From contig JABHEG010000234.1 in the NCBI GenBank assembly GCA_018676675.1, positions 1-64,000 of the forward strand: DNA of 64,000 bases. The letters run 5' to 3'. Both the position numbers and the translations under genes were made by a program. This DNA is from Lentisphaerota bacterium (GTDB lineage Bacteria > Verrucomicrobiota > Lentisphaeria > Oligosphaerales > JABHEG01). The notes beneath the pieces are model-generated. The model was not told the origin of the DNA. It saw nothing but the letters and a program-made list of their open reading frames with translations, and made no database searches. This document shows, piece after piece, positions 27,715 to 36,750 of this stretch (position 1 is the first letter of the stretch; each line of letters starts with the position of its first letter).

Positions 27715-29082
27715 ATGATGAAAGACAGATTACACGATGCTCTGCGGCACAGCACGGCCGATTACGCGGAGATCCGGTTCGAGCTTGAGGAGAACACATC
27801 CCTCGCCTACCGCGGCCGCGAGATCGAGAACGCCAGCCGCAGCACCTTCATGGGGGGAATCGTCCGAGCCTGCACCAAGGGAGGATGGGGTGTCGTGACC
27901 TTCGACTCCCCGGAAGGGCTGGCAGACCACGTTCGGGAAGCGTGTGCATGCGCAGCGTTGGTGGGCAGAGAGGTCACCGAACTGGCCGAGGTCCCGCCGG
28001 TTGAGCAGGAACAACCCGCGCAAATGCAACGGGACTTCCGAGGCGTATCGCTCGACGAAAAGCTCAAACTGATCGATGGCTACAACACCATCCTCCTCAC
28101 ATCCACACCGGCCATAGAGACGAGTACAGCCAGCTACAGTGACGCCTTCCGAACCGTCCACTTCGCCTCCACGCGCGGGGCGTACTACATGGAGGAGCGC
28201 CCCCGAATGGTCTGTCGCCTACGGGCCACAGCGCGGGATGGCAGCCTCGTGCAGAACGCACACAAGAGTGTCTCATCCACCACCACCTATGATGCGGCTC
28301 TCGGCCTGGAACAGACAGCCGAAGAGGTCAGTGCGCGAGCTGCCGCCCTGCTGAAGGCTCCCAAGTGCGACGGTGGGCCGAAGACGGTGATCCTCGACCC
28401 GGAGATGGCCGGTGTATTCATCCACGAAGCCTTCGGCCACCTGAGCGAGGCCGATTTCCTCTATGAAAACGCCAAGATGCGCGACTTGATGCATTTGGGC
28501 CGTGAAATCGGTGTCCCGGAGCTCAGCGTCATCGACGATGGCGGCTACCCCGACCTGATCGGGACACAGGCGTACGACGATGAAGGAACACCGACCGGAG
28601 AAACGCACCTGATCACAGATGGCGTTCTCAGTGCACACCTTCACTCCCGGGAAACTGCGGCGAAGATGGGCGAGAAGCCCACCGGCAACGCCCGAGCCAT
28701 CGGCCGAGGCGTCCCCCCGATCGTCCGCATGACCAACACCTACATCGCCAACGGCGACACTCCGGTTGAGGATCTCTTCGCCGGAGTGAACAACGGCATC
28801 TACGCCTGCGGCATGTTCGGCGGCCAGACAGCCCTGGAGATGTTCACCTTCTCCGCAGCCTACGCCTACCGCATCGAGAACGGACGCAAAGGCGAACTCC
28901 TGCGAGACGTGACCCTCACCGGGAACGTCTTCGAGACCCTCAAGGCCATCGACGGAATCGCCGATGACCTGGTGCTCTGTCGCATTGGAGGAGGCTGCGG
29001 GAAAGGCGGACAGGCCCCGCTGCCGGTGTCATTTGGGTCACCCCATGTACGCATCCAAGACGTCGTCGTTGGCGGAAACTGA
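27715..29082 (+). CDS. tldD: Metalloprotease TldD
   Basis: 455 residues. It belongs to the TldD/PmbA (U62) family; the zinc motif HEAFGH (H237, E238, H242) identifies the catalytic TldD subunit. The N-terminal domain begins YAEIRFELEENTSLAYRGRE, and the C-terminal NMRI-like end is replaced by GGGCGKGGQAPLPVSFGSPH, with GKGGQ a family hallmark. TldD works with TldE as a heterodimer that degrades or trims unfolded and ribosomally made peptides. GGGAGC before the paired ATGs at 27715/27718 supports the start. It is 25 bp after the mannosidase and 17 bp before its partner, so the genes are co-transcribed. Confidence 0.95.
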   Translation: MMKDRLHDALRHSTADYAEIRFELEENTSLAYRGREIENASRSTFMGGIVRACTKGGWGVVTFDSPEGLADHVREACACAALVGREVTELAEVPPVEQEQPAQMQRDFRGVSLDEKLKLIDGYNTILLTSTPAIETSTASYSDAFRTVHFASTRGAYYMEERPRMVCRLRATARDGSLVQNAHKSVSSTTTYDAALGLEQTAEEVSARAAALLKAPKCDGGPKTVILDPEMAGVFIHEAFGHLSEADFLYENAKMRDLMHLGREIGVPELSVIDDGGYPDLIGTQAYDDEGTPTGETHLITDGVLSAHLHSRETAAKMGEKPTGNARAIGRGVPPIVRMTNTYIANGDTPVEDLFAGVNNGIYACGMFGGQTALEMFTFSAAYAYRIENGRKGELLRDVTLTGNVFETLKAIDGIADDLVLCRIGGGCGKGGQAPLPVSFGSPHVRIQDVVVGGN

Positions 29083-29099
29083 TAGAGAGGGGAACTGCA

Positions 29100-30416
29100 A
29101 TGAAAACACCAGTGACACAAGAGACTCGAGATCAGATCCGCCTCGCTGTGGAGCAAGCCTGCCGATCCGGCGCGAGCGCCGCCAAGATCGGCCTCTCACA
29201 CCAGGAAAGCACCGACTGCCGGTTCGAGAGCGGACGGCTCAAGCAAGCGGGGGCCAGTGAGAATCTGTGGTTCGGCATCACGGTCCTCGTCGATGGTCGG
29301 GTCGGCAACACCAGCGGGAATCGACTGCAGGACCTAGGCGACCTGGTCGAGGGCGCCATCGCCCTTGCCCGTCAAGGCCGACATGCCCATTTCGACGCTT
29401 ATCCCTCTCCCACGGACGTCCCCGACGTCCCCCGCCATGCAGCGAAAACCGTGGCGATGACACGAGAGGAGATGATCGAGGCGTGCACCCTCATTGTGGA
29501 CCGTTTCAGGGACTACGACTCCGGCCTGGACATCCACGCGGGGTGCGGGAAACAAGAGACAGAAGGGCTTCTCGTGACAAGCGGCGGCACTGATCACGCA
29601 TCCAGGGGTACGAGTTGGGGCCTGGGAGGCCATGCGCAGCGCACCGAGGGCACAGACATTCTGTCCGCGTCCGATGGCCGAGGCTGGGGCGATGCCGATC
29701 GGTATTTCGACCCGCAAGCCATCGTCGAACGCGCTCTGGAGTACCTGCGCCTGGCTGAAGAGATCGTTCCCGCCCCCGAAGGCCGACTGCCCGCAGTCAT
29801 TCCCCCGGAAACGCTCGGCATGTTCCTCAGCCCCGTGTTCATGGGCATCAATGGCAGAAACGTCGCCAAGGGAGACTCTCCCCTCGCCGACCGCCTGGGA
29901 GACCGCGTTCTCGCCCCTGCCATGACCATCATTGACGACCCGCATGTCCCGTTTGCAGGAGGCAGCGCTGTGATCGATGGTGATGGAATCCCAACCCGCA
30001 GGCAGACGCTCTTCGAGAACGGCGTGCTGAAGCGTTTCCTCTACGATCTCGATTCCGCCGGCCTCGCCAACGCAAAGCCGACCGGAAACAGCGGGAGCTC
30101 CCCGTGGAATGCCTACCTGCTGCCCGGCGATTCCTCAAGCAGCGATCTGATAGCAGACATTGACGACGGTATCCTCATCCGCAGCCTGCTGGGCTTCGGG
30201 CAGAGCAACATCATCAACGGCGACTTCTCCTGCAATGTCGGACTCGGTTACCGAATCCAGAAAGGCAAGATCACCGGACGGGTCAAGAACACCATGGTGG
30301 CGGGAAACATCTACGACCTCCTCGGTGGAGACGTTACGCTCAGCTCCGACATGAACTACACCGGACGCCTTCCGTATGCGGTCTGCCAGAACATGAGCGT
30401 CAGTACACAGCAGTGA
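29100..30416 (+). CDS. pmbA: TldE/PmbA, partner subunit of the TldD protease
   Basis: 438 residues. The same fold as TldD but without HExxxH, as expected for TldE. Recognisable blocks are AAKIGLSHQESTDCRFESGR, IHAGCGKQETEG, AGGSAVIDGDGIPT with TLFENGVLKRFLYD, and GDFSCNVGLGYRIQKGKI, followed by VAGNIYDLL. GAGGGGA lies ahead of the ATG. In the heterodimer TldD supplies zinc chemistry and TldE shapes the chamber. No RiPP precursor or modifying enzyme is visible within several kilobases, so a housekeeping proteolysis role is the default interpretation. The gene ends two bases before the end of the convergent LamG-phosphoesterase gene. Confidence 0.93.
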   Translation: MKTPVTQETRDQIRLAVEQACRSGASAAKIGLSHQESTDCRFESGRLKQAGASENLWFGITVLVDGRVGNTSGNRLQDLGDLVEGAIALARQGRHAHFDAYPSPTDVPDVPRHAAKTVAMTREEMIEACTLIVDRFRDYDSGLDIHAGCGKQETEGLLVTSGGTDHASRGTSWGLGGHAQRTEGTDILSASDGRGWGDADRYFDPQAIVERALEYLRLAEEIVPAPEGRLPAVIPPETLGMFLSPVFMGINGRNVAKGDSPLADRLGDRVLAPAMTIIDDPHVPFAGGSAVIDGDGIPTRRQTLFENGVLKRFLYDLDSAGLANAKPTGNSGSSPWNAYLLPGDSSSSDLIADIDDGILIRSLLGFGQSNIINGDFSCNVGLGYRIQKGKITGRVKNTMVAGNIYDLLGGDVTLSSDMNYTGRLPYAVCQNMSVSTQQ

Positions 30417-30418
30417 GG

Positions 30419-33400
30419 TCAGTCCCCCGAGGCGCTCGCGAACGCGCTCAGATTGCCGTCGAAGTCATAGACAAAAAGCATATTGCCTGAAACGACTGGT
30501 GAAGACTTGATCGCCAGGCACAGAGGATGACGCCAGACGCGTTCGCCAGAGCGCCGATCGAGGGCAACCACATCGCCGTCATCACGGCCGACAAAGAGCA
30601 GCCCTCCGGATGTGAGTGGGGTCGATGCCCCCGCAAACACCTGCCGTCGATTGCTCTCATCCGGCTCTCGCAGGGCCTCGTAACGCCACAGTACTTCGCC
30701 GGTCTTGCCGTCGATCGCGCTCACGCGCTGCCCCCCCGCATACAGAATACCGTCCGCGACAGTAGGGGTCGGCACGACACCGTACACATGGTCCTTGACC
30801 CGCCAGAGCTCACGGCCGTCAACGGCATTCAGGGCCGCCACGCCATTGTAGCCCCGCACGTAACAGATTCCGTCCTTGACGGCCGCCATCGCGACGCCGC
30901 GGCCCGTCAGCTCCCGCAGCTTCGTCTCCCAAAGGACCTCCCCCGTTTCCCGATCGCACGCGAACGCACCCCAGAGCGTAGCCAGCCAGATCCGGTCTTT
31001 CCCGGGGAACGGGCCGCCAAAGTAGTCTCTGCTCGGAGGGCCCGGACGGGACCACTCGGTCAACTTCTTCCCGGTCGCCGCGTCCAGGATAGTGAGGGGA
31101 CCACGCTCACAGTAAGTGATCAGCTTCCCCTCGTGCAGATGCGGAGCGCACTTCGTGTCGTCCGATCGTGCGTGGAACCCATGCGGGTAGGCACGCGTCT
31201 GCCACTTCACGGCACCGGTCGCAGCGTCCAGGCACCATGCCATACCCTCGTGCGTCTGGGCAAAGACATGTCCCGCCGCTGCGGCCAAACTGAAACGGAC
31301 CGGAGAATCGACCTCGGTGCGCCAAACCTGGGCCCCCGTCCCTGCATCGTAGCACTGAATGCTTGAAGCCCCGTCACCAGTGTTCATGTTCTCCGGTCCC
31401 ACGTACACCCTACTGCCGAAGACAATCGGCGACGTGGCCCATTGGTTACGCCCGCCAGTCGGCACACTCCAGACCAGGTCCAGGGGAGCAGACGCCTTCT
31501 CGTCTGCTGCGCGTAGACCATCAAGGCTCCGGAAAAAGGCAGGCCAGTCGGCTCCGGGCCGGGGTTGCGCGACCAGACGGGAGGCCGCCCTGAAACGACA
31601 GGTTCGAACCGGCCACACCTCGGATCTGTCGTCGCGCACCGTGACGCGACACTCGTAGGTCGCCGGGGGCAGCTGAGTCGTGTCCCAGTCACTGCCCCAG
31701 GTAAACTGCCCAAGCTGTCTGACAACCGGGGCGGCCACGACACGCTCATCGCACACAATCTCTGCCGTGACGCCAGTGACGCGAGATGCCGTATCCAGAG
31801 CCGCAACGCGGAACGGAACGCGGCCACGCGGCACGTGCTGACCGTCATAGGGCTGTATGAACTGAACACGCTGGTGCTGACCAGTCGGCCGGATCTCGGT
31901 CTGCAGAACTCCATCCTCCAGCCGACAGAACCGCATGGCCCGGGTATAGGAGCCCCAATCCCGACCGCGGATCGGGTTGGTACACAGATAGGGAACGTCC
32001 TCATGTCGGAACATGTAGTTCTCGTGCCAGTGCCCGTAGAACCCGGCGACCTGCTTGAGATCTCCGCGCCACGTCGCGAGCCGGACCGGGTAGTGGCCGA
32101 TCCCGATCACTTCCGTCCCGGGCTCAAGCAGGTCCAGATCAGCCTTGATCCACGCCTCCTGGCGAGCCCGGCCCGCGTCGCTCATATAGCCGACGCTGTT
32201 GGTTACTACAAAGTGCCGTCCGCCGTAGTTCCAGGAGTAATAACTCGGACCGCAGAAGAGATTGAAATGGTGCACGCTACCGCGTCTGTGCTCTGTTCGG
32301 GCCAGGTAGTTACCACCGTGGCCTCCGAACACGTGGTAGTTCGGCAGCTTCATCGCAGCCATAGCGTCCGCGTAGAGTCGCCATTCCGAGAGCCAACCGG
32401 TCATGGTCAGGTCACCGCAGATGACGTGAAACCGGGGCTTCCCGGTCGTGCGGGTGATCTGGGCCATGTCTTCGCGCAAGAGGCGTCCCTCCTCTGCTGA
32501 GGCAAACTGACTGTCTGCGGTCACCAGAAACGAAAAGTCCTGCTTGAGTGAGGCCGGATCACGTTGGAGCCCGAAATCGAACGTATACTCCGTTCCCGTG
32601 CCGTCCTGGTCGATGAGCTGATACCAAGGCGAGGTCGTTCGGAAGCCGTTTGGGAGAGTGACGTAGATGAGTCGGTACTCTTCAACATTGAACTGGAATC
32701 GGTAGTCCCCTTCCGCCCCGGAACGGATGATCGTCTCACCGTTCGTGACCTCGACATCCCGGAGCCCTGATTCATTGATTTCGCGACGACCGTTACCGTT
32801 GCCGTCCTCGAACACGATACCGGTCACCACCACGTCACGAACGACGGGCTCAGGTTCCCGAAACTCGTGAGCGCCCCGGGCGGAAGGTCGCGCATTGAAG
32901 CCGGTCATCCGGTCCTTCGGCTGATACGGCCCGGTTGGGAACTGCGTCCGCGCAATGCTGCTGACCCGCAGCTCGTCGATCATCCCGCACATGCCACGGA
33001 TCTGGCTCGCGCGCAGGTCCGAGTCGTGGCCGACAACCGCCTGTTCCCGCCCCGCCGGCACGCTGCCCCGGACCGCCGTCTTGCCTACCTCGGAGCCGTC
33101 ACAGAAAAGGCGGACAGTCTCTCCGTCGTACGTGAGCGCAATGTGCTGCCACAGGTCGACCTTCAGGCACGGCGTCGACCAGACCTCCACCCACTCGGAC
33201 TCGGCAGGCTTGAAGCCCGAATAAATCTTGTCCTTCTTGGCCACGAACGAGAAGGCGCTTGGGTTGAGAACATAGAATTGCCAGCCATCCACGTGCGCGT
33301 GACGCACCCACATCTCAACGGTGAAACCAGGCCACGACGGCTCCGGGGTACAGCCGTTCATCCAGATCAATCCGTCAGCATCGCCTCGCCCATCACCCCC

Positions 33401-33712
33401 GCCGTCCTGGTTGATCCCGTCAAAGGCCAGGCACCCCCCGAAGCGTCCATGCTCGTACCACTCCGGGTTCCCCGGCCATGTCTCGAGCATTGCGTCGTGT
33501 TTGCCTGCCGCCGAGTCCCGAGCCACCTCCCCCTGCATGTCATCAAAGTGCAACAACGCGACGGTATGCTCGTCGCTCTGCGGCGGGATGCCCCCTTCGG
33601 CACGCCCCAGTCCGGCCGACCACAGGGCCACGACGAGACACGAGAGCCCCAGCACACGCCTCCCTGCTGAGGCACTGCTGCCAGGTGCGGTCCATGCGAC
33701 GGTCATAGTCAT
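30419..33712 (-). CDS. Secreted LamG - metallophosphoesterase - PQQ-like propeller fusion
   Basis: 1097 residues. A signal peptide (about 18-38) is followed by a LamG/concanavalin-like domain (about 45-265: HTVALLHFDD, FTVEMWVRH, ALTYDGETVRLFCDG, IDELRVSSIAR). Next comes an SdrD/Cna B-like domain (about 305-375: VFEDGNGNGRREINESGLRD), then a calcineurin-like phosphoesterase (about 385-590). The phosphoesterase keeps TADSQ, CGDLT, GIGHYP and YGHWHE but has GGHGGN where GNHD is usual. A PQQ-type propeller fills about 735-1097 (YDAGTGAQVWRTE, LDAATGAVKWQT, NAVDGRELWRV, DGKTGEVLWRYE). AGGAG lies 3 bases before the ATG at 33712 and 9 before an in-frame ATG at 33706, the likelier start. The substrate is unknown. 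Confidence 0.85.
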   Translation of the reverse strand: MTMTVAWTAPGSSASAGRRVLGLSCLVVALWSAGLGRAEGGIPPQSDEHTVALLHFDDMQGEVARDSAAGKHDAMLETWPGNPEWYEHGRFGGCLAFDGINQDGGGDGRGDADGLIWMNGCTPEPSWPGFTVEMWVRHAHVDGWQFYVLNPSAFSFVAKKDKIYSGFKPAESEWVEVWSTPCLKVDLWQHIALTYDGETVRLFCDGSEVGKTAVRGSVPAGREQAVVGHDSDLRASQIRGMCGMIDELRVSSIARTQFPTGPYQPKDRMTGFNARPSARGAHEFREPEPVVRDVVVTGIVFEDGNGNGRREINESGLRDVEVTNGETIIRSGAEGDYRFQFNVEEYRLIYVTLPNGFRTTSPWYQLIDQDGTGTEYTFDFGLQRDPASLKQDFSFLVTADSQFASAEEGRLLREDMAQITRTTGKPRFHVICGDLTMTGWLSEWRLYADAMAAMKLPNYHVFGGHGGNYLARTEHRRGSVHHFNLFCGPSYYSWNYGGRHFVVTNSVGYMSDAGRARQEAWIKADLDLLEPGTEVIGIGHYPVRLATWRGDLKQVAGFYGHWHENYMFRHEDVPYLCTNPIRGRDWGSYTRAMRFCRLEDGVLQTEIRPTGQHQRVQFIQPYDGQHVPRGRVPFRVAALDTASRVTGVTAEIVCDERVVAAPVVRQLGQFTWGSDWDTTQLPPATYECRVTVRDDRSEVWPVRTCRFRAASRLVAQPRPGADWPAFFRSLDGLRAADEKASAPLDLVWSVPTGGRNQWATSPIVFGSRVYVGPENMNTGDGASSIQCYDAGTGAQVWRTEVDSPVRFSLAAAAGHVFAQTHEGMAWCLDAATGAVKWQTRAYPHGFHARSDDTKCAPHLHEGKLITYCERGPLTILDAATGKKLTEWSRPGPPSRDYFGGPFPGKDRIWLATLWGAFACDRETGEVLWETKLRELTGRGVAMAAVKDGICYVRGYNGVAALNAVDGRELWRVKDHVYGVVPTPTVADGILYAGGQRVSAIDGKTGEVLWRYEALREPDESNRRQVFAGASTPLTSGGLLFVGRDDGDVVALDRRSGERVWRHPLCLAIKSSPVVSGNMLFVYDFDGNLSAFASASGD

Positions 33713-33778
33713 TGGCTCCTATGAAGAAGGCGAGCCCAGCAGCCCGAGCATCGGCTGCGGGACCATGCGTCACCACAC

Positions 33779-34279
33779 CTACTTGATCGTGTCGCTCACC
33801 GCCGCACTCATGGAGGCAGGAAAGGCAACGATCAGCATACGTTTGACGGCCAGGAGAGTGTCCGTTGACCAGGGACACTTCTGAATGATGGTCAGCAGAA
33901 CTCCCACGACAACCAGCGAGAACAGGTATATCGCCAGAACTCTCATGCAGTATTGGCCAACGTGTCCCTTGAATGAGAAGCGATAGAAATTGAAATAGAC
34001 AAAGAGGGCGACGAACAGGACCGAAAGTGCACTGAGCATCAGTACGTTCGCGAATGGCAGGTTCTCGCCGAGGTTCCAAGTCTCCTCAGTGAAGGCTACG
34101 GGTACGGCAAGGAGGGAAGCCCCGACAACCACCTGCATCATGTCGCGCGGCCGGAACTCCACCATCACGGGCTTTAGCGCATAGTCCAACACCTTGCCGG
34201 CACTGTCGACTATCGGGACAACCCGGTGAAGGTACCCGCCTATGCGTTCGACTGTTGATTCGGGCGATTCGTCTGACAT
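33779..34279 (-). CDS. Integral membrane protein, DUF2391-like
   Basis: 166 residues with about four transmembrane helices. The segment GASLLAVPVAFTEETWNLGE is the hallmark region of DUF2391-type membrane proteins, in which an early helix ends with an acidic/Trp patch. The N-terminal 40 residues are soluble. GAGGAGAGACA before the ATG is a good ribosome-binding site. The gene overlaps the preceding one by 40 bp (34240-34279) in another frame, so the two are likely coupled. Function is unknown. Confidence 0.75.
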   Translation of the reverse strand: MSDESPESTVERIGGYLHRVVPIVDSAGKVLDYALKPVMVEFRPRDMMQVVVGASLLAVPVAFTEETWNLGENLPFANVLMLSALSVLFVALFVYFNFYRFSFKGHVGQYCMRVLAIYLFSLVVVGVLLTIIQKCPWSTDTLLAVKRMLIVAFPASMSAAVSDTIK

Positions 34280-34836
34280 TGTCTCTCCTCTCTGACCTCT
34301 GACTCACTGACAATGCTCTGCGCGTTGACCGCGCTGCCGGCCCCCTTACGGAACAGAAGGAACAAGCCGATCCCCGTCATGACCACCGCCAGCGCGGAAG
34401 CCAGAATAAGGGCAATCAGTGGTGCCATCATCTCACAGCCACACACGGACGCTTTGAATGACATATCTCCGAGGAACGGGCGAACAATCCTGACGGCGGC
34501 GGCCTCATCGCGCTTGCAGGGAGCACGTCCAGTCGCGCCTTCCTTGAAGATGAGAAAGGCGGTCATGTCTCCCTGGACGATCTTGACATCCGCTCTGCCT
34601 GCGTCGGTTGCCCGTATCTGCTCGCCGTTGACGACCTCGACTCCGTGCGCGAATCGATAGCTGACGGTGAGAACGGAGGAATTGCCGACATCGCCGCCAT
34701 GAAGGGTCAGGAGAACATCTTCCACAGCAGAGCGATAGGCCTTCCCCATCTGAATTTTCTCACGCAAAGCGACCGCAACAACGGCCACGGACAGGATGAG
34801 AAGGCAAACGCCGATTGTCCTGCTGATTCTCATCAT
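34240..34836 (-). CDS. Small two-helix membrane protein of unknown function
   Basis: 198 residues from the ATG at 34836. Helix one (about 5-22: TIGVCLLILSVAVVAVAL) and helix two (about 145-168: LIALILASALAVVMTGIGLFLLF) enclose an extracytoplasmic domain of about 120 residues containing GAPCKRDEAAAVRIVRPF-type and SVCGCEMM segments; a CGC pair sits just before helix two. The C-terminal tail is hydrophilic. An upstream GTG at 34881 is in frame but lacks a binding site. I recognise no family. The 3' end overlaps the DUF2391-like gene. Confidence 0.6.
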   Translation of the reverse strand: MMRISRTIGVCLLILSVAVVAVALREKIQMGKAYRSAVEDVLLTLHGGDVGNSSVLTVSYRFAHGVEVVNGEQIRATDAGRADVKIVQGDMTAFLIFKEGATGRAPCKRDEAAAVRIVRPFLGDMSFKASVCGCEMMAPLIALILASALAVVMTGIGLFLLFRKGAGSAVNAQSIVSESEVREERQCQTNRPNQQSNA

Positions 34837-34912
34837 ACCGTTCCGCCACGGTGGGGAAAGCGAAAGGAGGCCGAGGTCCACCTACATGCCATTGACGCGG
34901 GCTCCGCCTGAC

Positions 34913-35206
34913 TCATTCCGTCAGCTCAGGCTCGTCCTCTTTGGCGTCCCATTCAGCATCGAGCCCTTCCTTGATCCGAGACAGCGCGGTCTCGTAATCC
35001 AAGCCGGAGTCCTTGTCATACCCCTTTGCGATGAGTTTGGCAAAGTCCACCAGCACCAGACCCCAGGTCGCAGGATCGTCCCAAAGGTCCGATCTGAACT
35101 GTATATGCTGCCCTTCACTGGTTGCCCAGATACGCGCCAGTTCCAACGCCTCCTCATCAGCCAAAGCGGGGGAAGGCACGTCCATTTCGTTCACATGCTG
35201 TGTCAT
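34913..35206 (-). CDS. DUF5076-domain protein
   Basis: 97 residues. The core ELARIWATSEGQHIQFRSDL followed by WDDPATWGLVLVDFAKLIAKGY is characteristic of DUF5076, a small domain of unknown function common in alphaproteobacteria and planctomycetes. The ATG at 35206 follows AAGGA about ten bases upstream; the open frame continues to 35482 but without coding character. The C-terminus is highly acidic. Likely cytoplasmic and stand-alone. Confidence 0.75.
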   Translation of the reverse strand: MTQHVNEMDVPSPALADEEALELARIWATSEGQHIQFRSDLWDDPATWGLVLVDFAKLIAKGYDKDSGLDYETALSRIKEGLDAEWDAKEDEPELTE

Positions 35207-35515
35207 TGCGGTAGTGTCCTTGTTCTCACGCCAGCGTTCGAATTTGAGTATCCCCCTTCGGTAAGATAGTGCTTGAACGGGAAACCGGCGGTCGAGGCTT
35301 GCCCTGCTCAACAGAAGGGGCGCCCCTCCTCCAACACCATTTCCGAATGGCGCCAGGATAAGACCCCAACGCCCCTGTGTCGTTGGTGAATGAGATAGTG
35401 CCCGTTCCCCCCATACGAGACCGTCGGGGGCCCCAAAATTCACGTCCGGGTTCTGCCTCGCTGCAAGTACCAAGCTGCGCAAGTCAGTGTACGCCCTGAC
35501 TTCGACAGCTTGGCA
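35207..35515. other. Non-coding gap with a long imperfect palindrome
   Basis: About 310 bp without a gene. The only clear structure is at 35466-35517: AAGCTG, CGC, AAGTCAG, an eight-base loop, CTGACTT, CGA, CAGCTT, extended by GTACC/GGCAC at the ends. It directly follows the stop of the membrane-protein gene at 35516 (leftward) and may mark that transcript's end, although it lacks a U-run. The remainder shows nothing recognisable. Confidence 0.5.
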
Positions 35516-35932
35516 CTAGACCTCCGGGGAAGCAGATGCGGCGTCTGGGGGATCGGTCTTGTTGGGTCTTCCCCTTCTGTCGATGGCTTTCTTGACCAGC
35601 CATCCCACTGAGGCGGCCAGAACCGCTGGTGACGTGTGTATGGCCAGTATAAGGAGCACGAAATGCAGAGGTGCCGTCTCCATCTGATTCGGCGCGGGTC
35701 GAACGTACAAAATGAGACACTGCCCGGCATAGAGACCGGCGATCCCCACCCAGGAGTGCCTGCCGCCCAGAAGTCCCAAGACCAATCCAGCGACAGACAT
35801 GACAGCCCAGTACAACGGCAGACTGTAGTCCCAAGGCTCGTATCTCCCGAACAAAACAGGAGACAATAGCCAGTAGGCGGCCCCAACGACAAAGCTCAGC
35901 GGAAAAAGGTGTGCCGCGATCTTCTGTTTCAT
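35516..35932 (-). CDS. Small integral membrane protein
   Basis: 138 residues from the ATG at 35932, which has CAGGAGGGAACGGAC immediately upstream. Four hydrophobic segments are visible: about 5-25, 35-55, 60-80 and 88-112. The loops are short and the C-terminal tail is Arg/Lys/Pro-rich. I recognise no family. It lies in a same-strand run of small unrelated genes (33779-37695). Confidence 0.6.
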   Translation of the reverse strand: MKQKIAAHLFPLSFVVGAAYWLLSPVLFGRYEPWDYSLPLYWAVMSVAGLVLGLLGGRHSWVGIAGLYAGQCLILYVRPAPNQMETAPLHFVLLILAIHTSPAVLAASVGWLVKKAIDRRGRPNKTDPPDAASASPEV

Positions 35933-36144
35933 GTCCGTTCCCTCCTGTCGACTCAAACGGCAACATTTGCGCAACCGTTAAGCAGGTGAAGACGTGCCTG
36001 GTTGGGCACTGCGGTCAGACGGAGCCCACAGGCATCCATCTCCCGTGCCTCATTCATTCTTGCCCAGTCTCCGTCATCGGTTTGGCGGTCGGCCGCCTGC
36101 AGCCCCGGTGTCCAGCGGAAAGATGCGGACGAACCGGGAGTTAC

Positions 36145-36750
36145 CTATTCCAGTTCCCGCACTCGCACATTCCTGTAAAGGACGCCGTCCTTCTCGCCTT
36201 GAAGACAAATCTGTCCAGAAAGGTGCTCCGAGTCCTCGAACTGCAAGACCTGTCTGTCGTCAAGGTGTACAACGACTTTCGGGCCGCTAGCGATCACCCG
36301 GACCGCGTGCCATTCGCCGACACTGAAGAGGGCATCGCCTCCGTAAGGCTGCGGCTTGACCGGGAAGTGAATGTGGCCATGCTTGCGGTCTGATGCCCAA
36401 TCGACGTCAAGTTCGTACCCAACTGTCCAGCTCCTGACCGCGTTTGAGTCGCCACGGAGTTGGATACCCCCTTCCCCCTTTCCCCGGAAAAGGAATTCGA
36501 ACTCAAGAGTGAAGTCCGAGTACTGCTCCGGATACGCAACGATGCTGTTCACCCCTGAGTAGGCTCCGTCTTCCAATATCCACGGGGAACGATCTTCGTA
36601 TCCCCGGGCGAGAACCCACTTGGCCACGTTCTCAGGAGAAAGGAGTTGCTCCGTGGGCGACGCTTGGTGGAATGACGCACATCCGCACACGGCGAGCCAC
36701 AAGCCGATGGTGCAGAGCAAGGCCAGCTTCGGTTCCCTCGGTCCGGTCAT
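36145..36750 (-). CDS. DUF1080-type lipoprotein (3-keto-disaccharide hydrolase fold)
   Basis: 201 residues. The signal segment LALLCTIGLWLAVCGC gives a lipobox with the lipidated Cys near 21. The rest is a single jelly-roll domain: YSDFTLEFEFLFRGKGEGGIQLRG, VGYELDVDW, GEWHAVRVIASGPKVVVHLDDRQVLQFED, and the terminal SGQICLQGEKDGVLYRNVRVREL. That ending is typical of DUF1080 domains, which bind or cleave sugars. The ATG at 36750 overlaps the stop of the methyltransferase gene (ATGA), so the two are coupled, although their functions do not obviously connect. Confidence 0.85.
   Translation of the reverse strand: MTGPREPKLALLCTIGLWLAVCGCASFHQASPTEQLLSPENVAKWVLARGYEDRSPWILEDGAYSGVNSIVAYPEQYSDFTLEFEFLFRGKGEGGIQLRGDSNAVRSWTVGYELDVDWASDRKHGHIHFPVKPQPYGGDALFSVGEWHAVRVIASGPKVVVHLDDRQVLQFEDSEHLSGQICLQGEKDGVLYRNVRVRELE

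Noticed and set aside
35933..36144. attC-like recombination sites between the small genes
   Set aside because: A GTTAAGC-like core is present, but no matching inverse core or paired L boxes could be found at the right spacing.
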